DNA from: Sciurus carolinensis
Taxonomy: Eukaryota; Chordata; Mammalia; Rodentia; Sciuridae
Assembly: GCF_902686445.1 (NCBI RefSeq)
Contig: NC_062217.1
Span: forward strand, 171,487,598-171,551,597
Reading direction: 5' to 3'
Length of the DNA: 64,000 nucleotides
A program made the translations under genes and the position numbers. Every line of letters begins with the position of its first letter. Within the stretch, counting starts at the first letter, position 1. Shown here piece by piece: positions 22,666 through 34,319 of this stretch. The notes beneath the pieces are model-generated. The model did no database searches and was not told the DNA's origin. It saw nothing but the letters and a program-made list of their open reading frames with translations.

Positions 22666-24192
22666 TGATGATGTGTTACTTGCTTTTTCATGATGGGATT
22701 TATTGGCACTAATTCAAAGTTTGTATTGTGCAAGTTGCAGTGAAAAATAAAGATCTTCATCATTTCTTTAAGAGTAGAATCACTGGAAATCATTCTTTCT
22801 AGTGTCCCCAGGTCTGAGTCCCAGCCCCCACCTGGGTTTTGAGTAGACTTCAGTTGAAATCTGCATTCCCTGCCTGTGAGCAGCCTGGAGCCTAAGGTCA
22901 CAGGGTTCTGGCTCCTGAAGCTGACTGGTGACAACCTGGTCCTGGGCTAGACCTTTCCTGTCCTGTCTTGCCTGGGTATTTATTGCAGGCTGGTGGGTGG
23001 AGCCACCAGGTGGGCGGAGAGGCACAGAATGTCCTCAGGCATGCAGAGCAAGCTGCGACCAGTCTTTTATGAGTCTTTGGCTAAAACTTTTTCTTTAAGA
23101 TGTTTTCTCTCAGTGGAGATGCCAGTTTGTTTTTGTCGTGAACGGCTCTTTATAGACTGCAGGGAGGAAGATGAGTGGCATCTTCTCACTGTGGCGGCTG
23201 AGGTCTAACCCTGCAGGTTCGTGGCTGTGACCTGGGGTTCCTGCGAATGCGGCATGCTCTCCATGTGTGGCTGCGTCCCGAGTCTCCTGCTTGTCTGAGA
23301 CGTGACCCAGCGGCTCTTTTCCAATCAGACTCTGTACTTTGATTTCAGAAAAGGAGAGGAAGGACAAGCTGGCCACTCTGAGTGTCCGCCCTGGCTGGCA
23401 TGGCCCCCTGTGCTGTGCTGTTGGTGGGCAGGGCGTGCTCTCATGTCCCCTGCTAGAAAGATGGAAATTCAGCAAGTTGCTCAGTGGGAGAAATGTGAAA
23501 AAGTTCTGTTTTATCTTTAAGCTCTGCTGGGACAGAGATGAGAACCAGTGCCCTCCTGTTCAATCTCTGCAAATGCAGAGAGGGCCATCTTTATTTTGGA
23601 AAGTAAGTATTCTTATCATGTTTTGATAAACTACCCAGTGCAGATGGGTCCTCAGCCACTGGGACATGAGCATTTCCACCTTGAAATGCCAAAGAGGTCA
23701 GTACTGACAGTCACAGTTCTAAGCAACTCAGGGAAGGCCGCCTTCTACATGGTCTCTCCCCTTCCATAAATGTTGTGATAGGTCTTCCCAAAGAACTGCC
23801 AGAGAAGCAATGGAAGGTTTGGGCAATGGGAATCACTTCCTGAAGAAATAATCGGTAGTTCTTGGAGTCTGGCCACATGGGAGTGACCAGCTCTGGTCAA
23901 GCGAAAGAGGGGGAGGTGTTAGCTTTGATGACTGTCCTTCACCGTAACCAGCAGGACTAGCTCCTTCTGTCCACTGAGCTATGCCTCATGGAGTTGCCAC
24001 TGGCTTCTCACCGACATGATTGGTGCTCCATTTGTTCTGAAGCCACGTGCTCCTGCCAGGAGCATGATCTTCGTGCACTCATGAGATGGCCTAGCAGGTT
24101 TATTTTCTGGTTCGGGCTGTCCTCTTTGTGAATCATTATTGTTTTTCACTCTTTCCTTGATTAACTTGTTGGAAGAGTTCCCAAAGTGTGTT

Positions 24193-24240
24193 CTGTGGGT
24201 GTTTTTTGTTTTTTTTTTTTTTTTTTGGTTTTGTTTTTTC
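24193..24240. repeat. Poly-T tract
   Basis: A run dominated by thymine, interrupted by single guanines, near 24203-24240. It may be the tail of an unrecognised antisense retroposon, but no body is identifiable beside it. Confidence 0.6.
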
Positions 24241-24433
24241 TGAGGGGTAATATTAATAGGGGTGAAAGGAAAAGGTGTCTTGAAGTTTGGGAACATAATT
24301 TAAAAGAAGTGAAACAGACCTCATGCCAGGACTTGGATGTTCCCATGCATTGAGTTCCTCCAGGAGATGTGAGTGCTAAGTTGCTCTTTCAGTGGGGGGC
24401 CTTGGCTCTGGACCCCACAGTGGGAGGATCCTG

Positions 24434-24716
24434 CCAGCCCCAGCCCCAGCCCCAGCCCCAGCCCCAGCCCCAGCCCCAGCCCCAGGCCCAGCCCCAGCCC
24501 CATCCCCAGCCCCAGCCCCAGCCCCAGGACCAGGCCCAGCCTCAGCCCCAGCCCCAGCCCCAGCCCCAGCCCCAGCCTCAGCCTCAGCCCCAGCCCCAGC
24601 CCCAGCCCCAGGCCCAGCCCCAGCCCCAGCCCCAGGCCCAGCCCCAGCCCCAGCCCCAGCCCCAGCCCCATCCCCAGCCCCAGGCCCAGCCCCAGCCCCA
24701 GGCCCAGCCCCAGCCA
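24434..24716. repeat. (CCCCAG)n hexanucleotide tract, about 47 units
   Basis: About 283 bp of in-phase hexamers CCCCAG, with variant hexamers GCCCAG, GACCAG, CCTCAG and CCCCAT scattered through it. No unit breaks the six-base register, which is why several frames stay open on both strands, giving Pro-Gln, Pro-Ser/Pro-Arg and Pro-Ala repeats (or Gly-Leu on the minus strand). It lies deep in an intron, so I do not call it coding. The minus strand is G-rich with regular GGGG runs, and the transcript strand is C-rich with a CAG in almost every unit. Confidence 0.95.
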
Positions 24717-25544
24717 CAGAGCACACTGAGACCCCACTGGCAGGTCGGCCCCTCTGGGAGGTCAGCTTTCCCACTGGAGTTCTGGAACCTGAGCAGTATT
24801 AGAAATACATTTACATCCGCCGAGGTGCCCAGAGGGCTTTTTATTGTGACTTCTTAGTAAAATAGGTCATGCTGGGTCACCTGTGTGGCAGTTACATGGC
24901 CCTTGTGTCTTATACTGGTCTGGAGGAACAGTCTGGCCATGCTGGCTCAGAGAGCTGTCTGTACCCGATCAGACTCCTGTTAGGAGTGTGGTGCATGCTT
25001 CAAAGCCACAGTGAATTCTTCAGTATATAAAGGGTGACTGGAGACTCACCAACTTTTACACTTTAGTTTGGTTAATGGACGTCCTTGTTGGTCTTTGTTA
25101 TCAAGGTTGCCCCTGTGCCGCTAGGTTTTAGCGAATGGTTGCCCAGCCCAGTCGATGGAAACCAGCACTGTGCAGAAGCTAATTTAGTGGTGCTTTTGTG
25201 AGTCAGAGGACATTGCTTGGGAGTGAGTCTTATGAGCAAGGACTATTAGATTAGGGGCTAGTAGCAGTAGGAAGGGTATAAGTCTGACCAAATTAAAATT
25301 TGCTTATTTCCACTCCTGCCTTCATCATTTAAAAATAAGACATCCTCAGTGTAAAAAACACTTTATAAGATTACATTGCAGAAAATGAAAGTCTCTGCAT
25401 ATAACGCTGCACTTTGAAGATAACCACTGTCTCTGAGTTTATTTTCCATGGCCGTGTTAACAGCATCGCTATGTGATGGTGTCTGCTCATTTACAAAATG
25501 TTGTTTTTGCTTATTCAAAATTGAAAAGCTTCTTTTCACTGTTA

Positions 25545-26530
25545 CGATGTGTATATGGTAAAACTCACTTGATGAGTTTGAACAGCTGTTTACATCTTTG
25601 AAATCACTGCCCAAGACAAGCTCTCTAACCTTGCCTCCCCTCTGAGTCAGTCCCACCCCTGAGAAGCAGGTCCTTCCTGATTTCTGATCCATGTGTTTGT
25701 TCGGCCTGCTCCTGGGCTCTGGTTGGTGGTGGTGGGGCTCCGTGTGGCTGGCCTCTTCCTTCGGCATGGGCTCCGGAGGCCCCTCCATTGCCTTACACCC
25801 CATTGTCCGACTCTGCTTTTCTGGTCGCTGTGTGGCCTGTTGTGTGGGTCCTCCACTGGACTCGAGTGTCCCTTCTCCTGTGGATGGATGAGTGCAGTCT
25901 GTCTAGATTTTGCTTATAAAGCTCCTGTGCGTGGTCTTGTCCACTCTTTGTGGACATCTTTTTCATTCCCCTGGGTGTGCACTTAGATCAGCCTGGATGG
26001 AGCCACGGTACTCTGTGGTCCACTCCACCAGGAGTTGCCCTGGGTTCTCCACAACAGCTGTGCCATTTGTATCCCCGACAATCCGTGAACATTCCAAGTG
26101 CCGTGTATCCTCATCAGTATTTCGTATCGGCTGACTTAATTTAGAGCCATTGTAATGGGGCAGACAGCTATCACTGTGGTCTTCATTGTTGGTTACCTGA
26201 TGATTGAAGATATTTAGTGCCTATTTATTTTTTATTTGCTATTTGTGAACTGATTGTCCCAATCACCTTTTCACTTTTGATTCTTTTGCTTATCTTTTTA
26301 GTCCTGATTTGTAGGATACCTCTACACACACATGCACAGAGAGACAGGGATGGACAGAATGTCAGACCTGAATTCTGAACGCTTTTCCTCTGCCTGTGCT
26401 TTGCTTATCCTTTTCCCTAATGTAGTCTTTTGATGAGCAGACATTTGTAATTTTTTTTGAAACTCGATTTATCATTTTAAAAGACAGTCATGGATTTCAG
26501 CTCCATGACTAGAATGTCTTTGCCTGACCA
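25545..26530 (-). repeat. L1 LINE fossil (antisense, 3' part)
   Basis: Landmarks of an antisense L1M-type 3' end appear in order: tatggtaaaactcacttgat near 25554, ttataaagctcctgtgcgtg near 25913, a ttcattcccctgggtgtgca stretch near 25963, tgtgccatttgtatccccga near 26059, a tttagagccattgtaatggg stretch near 26140 and tttaaaagacagtcatggat near 26477. All are mutated. The element is broken, has no open frame left, and is described only as a remnant. Confidence 0.65.
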
Positions 26531-27339
26531 AAGGTAATGTCAGTACCTGCATTGTCCAGTGTCACGGCACTGGGTTCATGGAGCTACTTAAATAAAACTA
26601 AATTGAAAATACATTTTCTTGATTGCAGTAGGTCCATTTCGAGTGCCCTGTTGCCACATTTGGTGAGTGGCTGCCACATTGGACAGCTCAGTTATGGGAG
26701 AGCCCCGTCCCTGCAGGAAGTTCTGTTGGCACCAACAGTATGTTAGTAGCTTTATGCTTTTAGCTTTAAGTCTCAGTCATGTAGAAAATGCATTTAGTGA
26801 AATTCAACATCCATTTATGATCAAACCTCTTAGCAAAGTAGGAATGGATGGGAAATTCCTCAATCCGATAAAACAAAACAAACAAAAATTGGACTGAAGT
26901 TGTAGCTGACCTCATACTGAAAGCTTTACTTGGAAAGCTTTTCTCTTAAGTTTAGGAACAGAGCAGGATGTCAGTTCTCTCTGTGTCTGTTTGACGGATG
27001 AAGGGACTGTGCAATGAAGCAGGAAAACTAGCTAAGAAGGGAAAAAGTAATGAAACTGCATCCTCACACAGTGTGATCATGCGCAGAGAGAATCCTGTGT
27101 GAGGTAAGTCTCAGACCAAACAGAGTAATGACCAGTAGAACTAGTAAGTAAGCTTGAAGAAGCTGAGATTCAAAACTTAGGGTAATAGTTCCACAGGGTA
27201 AACATAGGTCAACATATCACATTGTATTCCATAAATGTTATGATCTTTTATTAATTAAAAAATGTCAAGTTACATATTCCAAAATAAAACAACTAAAAAA
27301 AATAATCAGTTTTGTGCATAAAAATAATTGGGAGATGAA

Positions 27340-27790
27340 ATTAAAAGTGTTGTACTTTTTACTGTACTATTGAAAAAATATCAGATACCAAAGAACAAAT
27401 TTAGCAATAGATGGATGATACCTCTGCCCCTGCAAATTGTAGAATATTATCTAGAAAAGTCTAAAAGGAACTAAGTAGAGGTACATACCATGTTCATAGT
27501 TTGAAAGAAAATCTTGCTTGAATGTTCATTTTTCCCAATTATTCTGTCATTTCACCACAATCCCATTAAAAATTCTCATATGCTTTAGTGAAAAATTGGT
27601 TAACCGATTTCAAAATTTATGTGCATATGCATAATGTAGAGACTACCCAAATAAAGTTTCAGAAAACAAACCTGATTTCAAGACTTACTATTTGCAGGAA
27701 CCCAAATCATGTGGTATTAGCATAAAAATGGACGAAAATGTCAGTGGAAGAGAATGCAGAATACAGGATGGGCCCATAATAGACCTCTGT
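27340..27790 (+). repeat. L1 LINE ORF2 fossil (sense)
   Basis: The text tgatttcaagacttactatt near 27673, followed by catgtggtattagcataaaa near 27708, matches the well-known C-terminal part of L1 ORF2 at the DNA level. Upstream L1-like text extends to about 27340. Stops and frameshifts are frequent, so it is a dead copy. Confidence 0.6.
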
Positions 27791-27839
27791 CTCGCGCCTT
27801 GTTCTCTTTTAGCAGCATGGCCACGTAACTGTCCTTTCC

Positions 27840-28140
27840 CATGGTAGAGATGACGGAGTTTCCCCCTCCACCCCCGACATCTATATTTAACAGCTGTGCA
27901 ATATCCATCGTAGGGCTGTATCATAATTTACTTAAGCAGTCGTCAAATGATGGACGTGTGCCTCGTTTATGTGGTTTTATAGACAAGGCTGCAGTGGGCA
28001 TCATTTAGTATGCTGGTAATTGCTCTGGTAGGGCAGATTGCTAGCAATTGCTGATGTCAAAAGATTTGAATGTTTTCAATTGAGATAGATGTTGCTGATA
28101 GAGATTGTGTTACACGTTATCAGTTTTCCCTCTAAAACTG
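27840..28140 (-). repeat. L1 LINE fossil (antisense)
   Basis: Antisense L1 landmarks such as atatccatcgtagggctgta near 27900 and caaatgatggacgtgtgcct near 27944 are followed by a 'ggctgcagtgggcatcattt' stretch near 27986. Its orientation is opposite to the L1 piece immediately upstream, so the two are separate insertions or a rearranged one. Confidence 0.5.
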
Positions 28141-28329
28141 CCCCCTGTTTATTCTACTGTCAGCAATATGGCTTCCCCATGTCTTGTCTGTCCCGGGCAA
28201 AGCTTTACTTCTTTTTATATCATTTCCATACCTTAGCATTGCTTAGATACTGCAGGGTCTGGCACATGGTCGCCTGATGCTGTACCAGGTGTCCACTCCC
28301 CAGCCTTAATCTTGTTATCTTAATATCCA

Positions 28330-28960
28330 TTTATTCATTTTATTAATAAAGTTGATTACTTTTAAAAATATATTTTTCAACTTTTACATGCTTAAATTAA
28401 CCTTCTTACATATCTTGAAGCTTTGACTAAATCTGTTGTCATTTGAACTTGCTACTTTTCTGAAATAGAGCCACATGGGAAAAAAATTAATGCTTTTTCC
28501 TTTGTTTTTACTCAGAAACTTTTAAGAACTATGTATGAATTAAATACTTAATTTATGAAGCTATGAATTACAGCCAAATTTCCAATACATAATTTATTTC
28601 TATCAATTTTCTCTAATATTGGTGATGAGATAGAAAATGTAAAAATAATTCTGATATTTTTGGGGGCTGTAAATTGTCTAAACTTTATTAAAAATAGGTT
28701 CTTAATGTTTTCATGTTAGGGATTAATTTTCAGCTCACACGTTATAAATACCTGGACAATGAGAAGTATAGACAGTATGCTTTTAAAGCTAATAGTATTG
28801 CGGGAATTCTGTTATTAAATTAAATAATGTTAAACATTGTCCACCCATACAAATTCACATATCCACCTGTGCTCTTTTCATATATTGTTTTTACCTTTGT
28901 AATATGAATCTTAGATAATTAATTAAAAATTGAATAGTGTTTCTTTCCTATTTGAAGTTT
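28330..28960. other. AT-rich unassigned block
   Basis: About 630 bp of strongly AT-rich DNA with no recognised coding potential, repeat family or RNA gene. It may be an eroded LINE or a single-copy AT-rich segment; I cannot tell which. Confidence 0.4.
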
Positions 28961-29239
28961 GGCTTCTAAGCCTTTATTTTCAACATAAGAACTCTGGGTT
29001 TTAGAAAATCTGAAAATGAGGAGAGGTGGCCGAGTTGATTTCCAGTAACTAATACTGTTAATCGTGCCTTTTTTGTGGTGGTGAAATAGCCCCAGTTATA
29101 CTTACCCATTATGAAATGCACAGTTCCTCGGCATGCATCGAGAGAGCCAACAACGGGAGTTAGTTCCAGACCTTTCTGGTATAATATCTTTTTGGAAAAA
29201 AATTTGTGGCTGTTCAGCTGTGGTGAAAATCTTCTTGGT

Positions 29240-29370
29240 TTGTTGTTTAGCCTTGGCTTCCTCGTCTGCAGAAGGGTAGTACCGCTTCACTGTGTCACCT
29301 GAAGATTAAGTTAGACAACACTTACCAGGCTTAGAACCACAGCTTGAGGCCAGAGGTACTTATTAAATGC
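29240..29370 (+). repeat. MIR-like SINE remnant
   Basis: The text tagccttggcttcctcgtct, then gaagattaagttagacaaca, and finally ggtacttattaaatgc near the end follows the order of the sense MIR core and 3' part. Divergent. Confidence 0.5.
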
Positions 29371-29490
29371 TTCGACCTACGTCCCCGAGAGACATTTCGC
29401 ATTGCTTCACCCGATTAGGGAACCTGTTGTGAGTAAGCATATACTGATCAGAGGAAACCAAAATAAAAATAGCAGTTAAGAATTAAGATG

Positions 29491-29631
29491 TGGGGCTAGA
29501 GTTTTGGATCAGTGGTAGAGCACTTGCCTCGCATGTGTGAGGAACTGGGTTTGATTCTCAGCACTGCCTATAAATAAATGAATAAAATAAAGGTCTATCA
29601 ACACCTAAAATAATACTAAAAAAAAACAAAA
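29491..29631 (+). mobile_element. ID-type SINE (squirrel type) beside an exon acceptor
   Basis: The tRNA-derived body contains cagtggtagagcacttgcct and a box-B-like GGTTTGATTCT at 29548-29558. A tail of aataaataaatgaataaaat type follows, then aaggtctatcaacacctaaa, which I recognise as the squirrel ID tail. A perfect 13-bp target-site duplication, aagaattaagatg, lies at 29478-29490 and 29632-29644. The preserved duplication indicates a fairly recent insertion. The downstream copy of the duplication ends 44 bp before the exon at 29689. Confidence 0.92.
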
Positions 29632-29644
29632 AAGAATTAAGATG

Positions 29645-29688
29645 CGTCAGTTTTCTGGACTTATCCCTGACGTTTCCCTTGTGGCTAG
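29645..29688 (+). promoter_or_regulatory. DOCK1: 3' splice site region left between SINE and exon
   Basis: Only 44 bp separate the SINE's target-site duplication from the exon. They contain a plausible branch point (CCCTGAC, ending at about 29671), a modest pyrimidine tract (gtttcccttgtgg) broken by guanines, and the acceptor CTAG at 29685-29688. The branch-point choice is inference. Confidence 0.55.
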
Positions 29689-29823
29689 GAAGCTGACCAA
29701 GGTTTTGCGGAACTACGTGGACAGCGCCGACAAGCCAGGAGTGAACGACCAGCTGTACAAGGCCATGAAAGCGCTGGAGTACATCTTCAAGTTCATCGTG
29801 CGCTCCCGGATCCTGTTCAACCA
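29689..29823 (+). CDS. DOCK1: DOCK1 exon, helical scaffold
   Basis: This 135-nt exon starts with G (completing ACG, threonine) after gtggctag and ends in CA before GTGGGT. It encodes KLTKVLRNYVDSADKPGVND followed by QLYKAMKALEYIFKFIVRSR and ILFN, plus a split glutamine codon (about residues 714-757). It forms helices of the scaffold between DHR-1 and DHR-2. YKAMKALE and IFKFIVRSRILF are typical of DOCK1; the variable part is the VDSADKPGVND loop, where a few residues differ from human as I remember it. Phase 2 at both ends makes it frame-neutral if skipped. Confidence 0.95.
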
Positions 29824-32800
29824 GTGGGTATCCCCAGGCCCTTCCAGGGGGCCTCCTGCCTCCCTCCCGTCCCCTCCTCTCCTCTCTCCCCTGGTCTTCC
29901 CTCCCCTCCTCCTCCCCTTGCTCCTAGTGCAGCAGAGCCCTGGAGGTGGGCGCCTGGGTGGGGCCACCCACGCGGACTGTGCTCCTGTGCAGTCATCTGG
30001 AGCTGGCCAGGTAGCCTCTGGGGTCTGGGCAGCCTGCCTGGTGGCCATCGCTGCCTGCTGGAGGCGTTTGTGATGCTCCCCACGTGCTGCTGGGTGCTGA
30101 CCAAGGGCTGCCACTTCTTTTCCATGTATCTTCATATAGCAAACAGCCCCAGGAGGACAGGCGAAAGTAAAACAAGGGGCAGCAAGAAAAAGCCAGAATC
30201 AAGTTAAACCGCCTCACTTGGGGAGACCCTGGGGCTTCCTGCTGCCCCTCCTTCAGCCAGAATAATGCTTGGTGTCCAGGGAGATGCTCCTCCACAGGCA
30301 GTGGAGGACACTCAGGGGCTTCCGCTTAGCGACGTGTCTGGACTATCTGGGGGACTCCGGGGTTGGTTTTGAGCTGTGAAGGAGGTGGGTTATTTAGGAC
30401 GTCATGACTGTGTGGTGTTCCTACTTTACACATTGACCTTTATGAAGAACGATGCTAAAGCGAGGGTGCGTTCTGTCGGGCCCCCCGGCACACTGCACCC
30501 TAGGACGGAAGAGACGTGGACAGCCCGGTGTGAGCGCGGGGCGTTGCGGTGGACTTGCTCCCAGGGCTGTTTTGGGGGCAGCCTGCTGGGAGCTGGGTCG
30601 GGGGACATTGGTCATTCTGCTTCAGGTTTGTCCTGAAGTGTGTTCTGCACACAAAGATGGCCTCGCGGGTCCACGTCCTCCGAGTCGGAGAACACTGCGG
30701 CCTTTCAAGAGCATGGCTCTCAGGCTCCTTATGAGTGAAGACGTGGTTGCAGTGGTACCAGATTCACACCTTCCAATTTCCTCCTCACAGTTTCCATTGC
30801 CTGAAGCAGATGTGCCCAGAAGAAAAGGAAAGAATGCAAAACCCTTCTTAGCTATGCGACGCGAGCTGAAGCCGCCGCGGTCCATTACTGACCGTGTGTA
30901 GACAGATAGCAGTCACAAAGGGTGGTAGCCACCAGGGGCAGGGGCCCAGCCACAGGACAGGGCGTCGTTGCTGTGTAGAAAGACCCAAGGCTGGGCGGCA
31001 TCAGGCTTCTTCCTTGACTAAGATCTGCTGCAGAGGCTCCTTTACTTTGCGTGCTATGGTGGGTGTGACCCTTCCTGTGGACCTACGCTTTCTTTTATGC
31101 AAGGGTCTAAGCCATCAGCAATTTTCTCCCTGGTAGGGGTGAAGAGTTTGAGGCCGTCTAGCCTGGGTTTTCCCATGTTTTGTCTGATTTCATCGCAGTA
31201 AATTTAATTCTACGAAAATGAACTTCTTGGACCCCTCTGTCTTGCTTTTGTGTTTTCTCCTATGAATTTTAAACCTCTGGTTACTCTAAATCAAAATTTG
31301 TGCTGAAGTAGAAGGATGAACTTGAAAGAAAGCAACAGTTGGGTCATGTGAATTTTCTCATGTTTTATTTGAAAAATTTTAACCTTGTGCAATTTGTGAT
31401 CCACCTGATGTTGAGTCTGGGGTTTGATGATGTATGTTTCCAGACACACTAGGATTTTCCTGTTCCTTCAGAGATTTGTAGTTAAAAGAAATGTGTGTTG
31501 ATGTCCAGTGTTTTGTGTTGTCCTGGAAAATGCTCAAATCTTTTACACAGCAATGCTTCTCTAGAAAAGATAGAGGTCACTCCGGTGGACCAGTAATAAA
31601 TCACATCTCTGTTTTTCTCCTCAGTCTGTTTCAGTTTCAAAATACAAATGGCATGAGCCTCTTTGAACCCTGGTCCATAAAAGTCATTGAGCTTTCCCGC
31701 CTTGTGGTGGTTAGCAGTGTGATTGGCCACATGCAGCAAGGAAACCCAGCACATGCGGCTTTGCCAGATGAGATCCGATTTGTTTTTCCCACACAACTTG
31801 GATGGTGTGGGGCCTCATTTTCCCGCTCCTGTTTTCTTTCTTCCTCACCATCCTGAGGGTCTGTCTCTTTATCTCATGGTCCCTAAGTGGCTGCTGCCCT
31901 CCCGATGTCAGGTCTGTACTCCAGGAAGCAGGGGGGATGCCGAGGCAGGGGCAGCTGTGCCAGCCCCTCTCCTTGTGAAGGGCTCCTCCCTGCCTCTGCA
32001 TGCTGTGTGCTCCCTCCCAGGGGCAGAGCTGTTCCTTGACCACCCTAGCTGAACAGGAAGGGTCTTCTCAATGGGTTTGTTGATGCTTTCCCCCAAATCA
32101 GTTTCTGGAGACGTGTACAGTGCGTGGGGTAGCTGCCACCCAGAATGTCTGTCGCCCCAGAGCTGGAATCTCCTCACCGTGGGTCACTAGAACTAGCAGA
32201 TTTGGTGGAGTCTAGTTAGTTTGTGGGTCAGTCTCCGGGGCTCCTGTCAGCAGCTCCCCTTTGGTTTTAGATGATCGAGGCTCCACATGAGTTCAGTGTG
32301 ACTGGCTCATGTAGAAATGGAGTGGAAGACTTAGCTGACCTCTGCCCGCGACCCAGGAAGCTCTGTGTACAAGTGCTCAGTATAGACCAGGATCCCTCCA
32401 CCTGCCTTTGTCCCAGATAGGTCCCAGCAGGAGCCAGCCTGGTGCCGAACTGAGTTTATGTGCTGCAATAACTTGCTTGTCTGAAGAGCTGAGGTTGTCT
32501 AGGACACAAACAGTAGCAGTATCTCTGAAAGATGGTGGGGCCTCCTTAGCTTCCCAGACCCTTTCTGTCCAGGGCCCAGGGAGCATGGGGACCCTGCTGG
32601 TCCTCCTGGCCTTTGCTTTCTCTTTCCTCCTTCCCTTCCTCATCCCCTCCCTTCTGGCTTCCTCCCATCTTTCTAAATGCAGAATGAGCTTGTGAGTCTG
32701 GTCTCTGGCCCAGACTTTAGTACTTTCAAGGCCCTTTTAGTTTTCCCTCCTGGTGTTTTTGAGTGTGAATCTTGGCCCCCTATGGGGACCTCACCCCTTT

Positions 32801-34281
32801 AGAACATCGAGGGCAGTGTAGCCCAACGTGTGGGTGCGATGAGTAGCTTCTTCAGTTTAAATCTTATGTTGGATGTTTTAGTATCTTACAGATTTTATGG
32901 GATGAAAAACTAATGACCTTAAAATTGTGGGCGCCAGGGCCAGAGTCTTGGTCTCTCCCCTGTGCCCTGCTCTCGCCAGCTCCCTGCTGTCCTTCCACAA
33001 CCTTCATCCGTGACATCAAGGGCCTGATTGCAGATGCAGTAGTACTCCGGTTCTGAGCAGGCTGCTGGAGGAATCCGCCGTCCAGTGTCCCACACGGTTG
33101 TCTAGAACGTTGATTATAACAAGCCCTAAGCAGGTCTCATGTGGGGCGTTTTCAGAGGCGGGGAAGAAAACAAACCAGGGCTCTCATTTTCTTACCTGCA
33201 ACACATTTATTACCTTGGGAGAAAAACAATTGTGCTCACAGCTGGAATTGACAAGTGTGTTTTTCTTTTTGCAGTTGGAACAAACTTTTGAGGTCTGTTA
33301 TTTTTCTTCTTCTTGCAAAACGGTCTGCTGTGTTTTCATATCATGCAGGCGCTTTGTTAAGTTCTGGGATAATTGACGGTAATTATTCTTCCTAGGAACA
33401 AAGAGGTGAAACTCAGGAGATGAAGATGTGGAAGCTTATCATAGTTCTCTTACCATTTTTCTTGCTTGCGATTCCATACTTTTTGTTTAAAAAACTCATT
33501 TTGTCTTGAAATGAGAACAGCAGTTTGCAAGCTCTGGCCCCAAGACATTTGGTTCATGGGGAACCCACTGCAAGATTACCGACTGCCGGGGGCACTTCTT
33601 GGCTGGTTTTTGTCTGTCTGTGTTTTCTGTGTGGGTGGATCACATTAACCAGAAAGCCAGAAAGCAGACCGATGCTGCAGCAGACCTTCTGAGCCAAACA
33701 GCTAGATCTCACTATTGCTTGGCCCCTTGTCTACATCTGCTGCTTGCTTTGTGAATATATAGTTATTGATCAGGAATCAGTTGTGCAGAGCTATCTTTTT
33801 TGCTATCATTCCTTAGGTCACAGAATAGAACCTAGTTAATAGATAAAGATCCTTTCATTCCTTGTTAATAAATACTTATTTAAAATAGAGCAATGAGGAG
33901 GTTTTATTCATCAGTTAACTTGTTTACAAGTCTCTGAGTTCTTTGTTGCCAGCCCTACCTCCACCTCAGAGGAGGTCAGACAGGCAACTCTTCTCTGGTT
34001 TATTTGATAAAACCTAGAGGTAAACTTCTAGACTTCCCTAGTGGTCTTTCATTACAGAAAGATTCTTCAGAGGGATCATTGTACAATCTAACTACTTAAT
34101 GTGTCCCACATGTGTGGGTTGGCAACAGAAAAGCTGATTATTAATTTTTATCTACCAACATTGATGGTAGAATGTTAGATATATTGAAGACACTTTAATC
34201 ATGCTTTCTAGATTTTGAGACAGTGTTATTGTAGACCTGCAGATTCATAATTGTGATGTCTTCCTTATGGACTTACTTCTT

Positions 34282-34299
34282 TTTTTTTTTTTTTTTTTT
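34282..34299. repeat. Poly-T tract
   Basis: A pure thymine homopolymer of about 18 bases within an AT-rich stretch. It is a likely length-variable site; no adjacent SINE body was recognised. Confidence 0.85.
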
Positions 34300-34319
34300 G
34301 GATCTACTTCTTAATCAAC

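Larger units (their letters stand above)
21873..29688 (+). other. DOCK1: DOCK1 intron, 7,816 bp
   Basis: The donor is GTGAGT. The intron contains a sense MIR (about 22428-22665), the (CCCCAG)n tract (24434-24716), antisense L1 (25545-26530), sense L1 (27340-27790) and antisense L1 (27840-28140) remnants, an AT-rich unassigned block around 28330-28960, a MIR-like piece near 29240-29370 and an ID SINE (29491-29631) next to the acceptor. No exon was recognised. Confidence 0.85.

Noticed and set aside
24321..24802. Pro-Gln, Pro-Ala and Gly-Leu repeat proteins on both strands
   Set aside because: All are translations of the (CCCCAG)n tract in different frames. A six-base repeat without stops stays open automatically.
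30790..30900. Lysine/arginine-rich short frame ending PPRSITDRV
   Set aside because: It looked like a possible pseudogene fragment, but no family could be named and there are no flanking retroposition marks.
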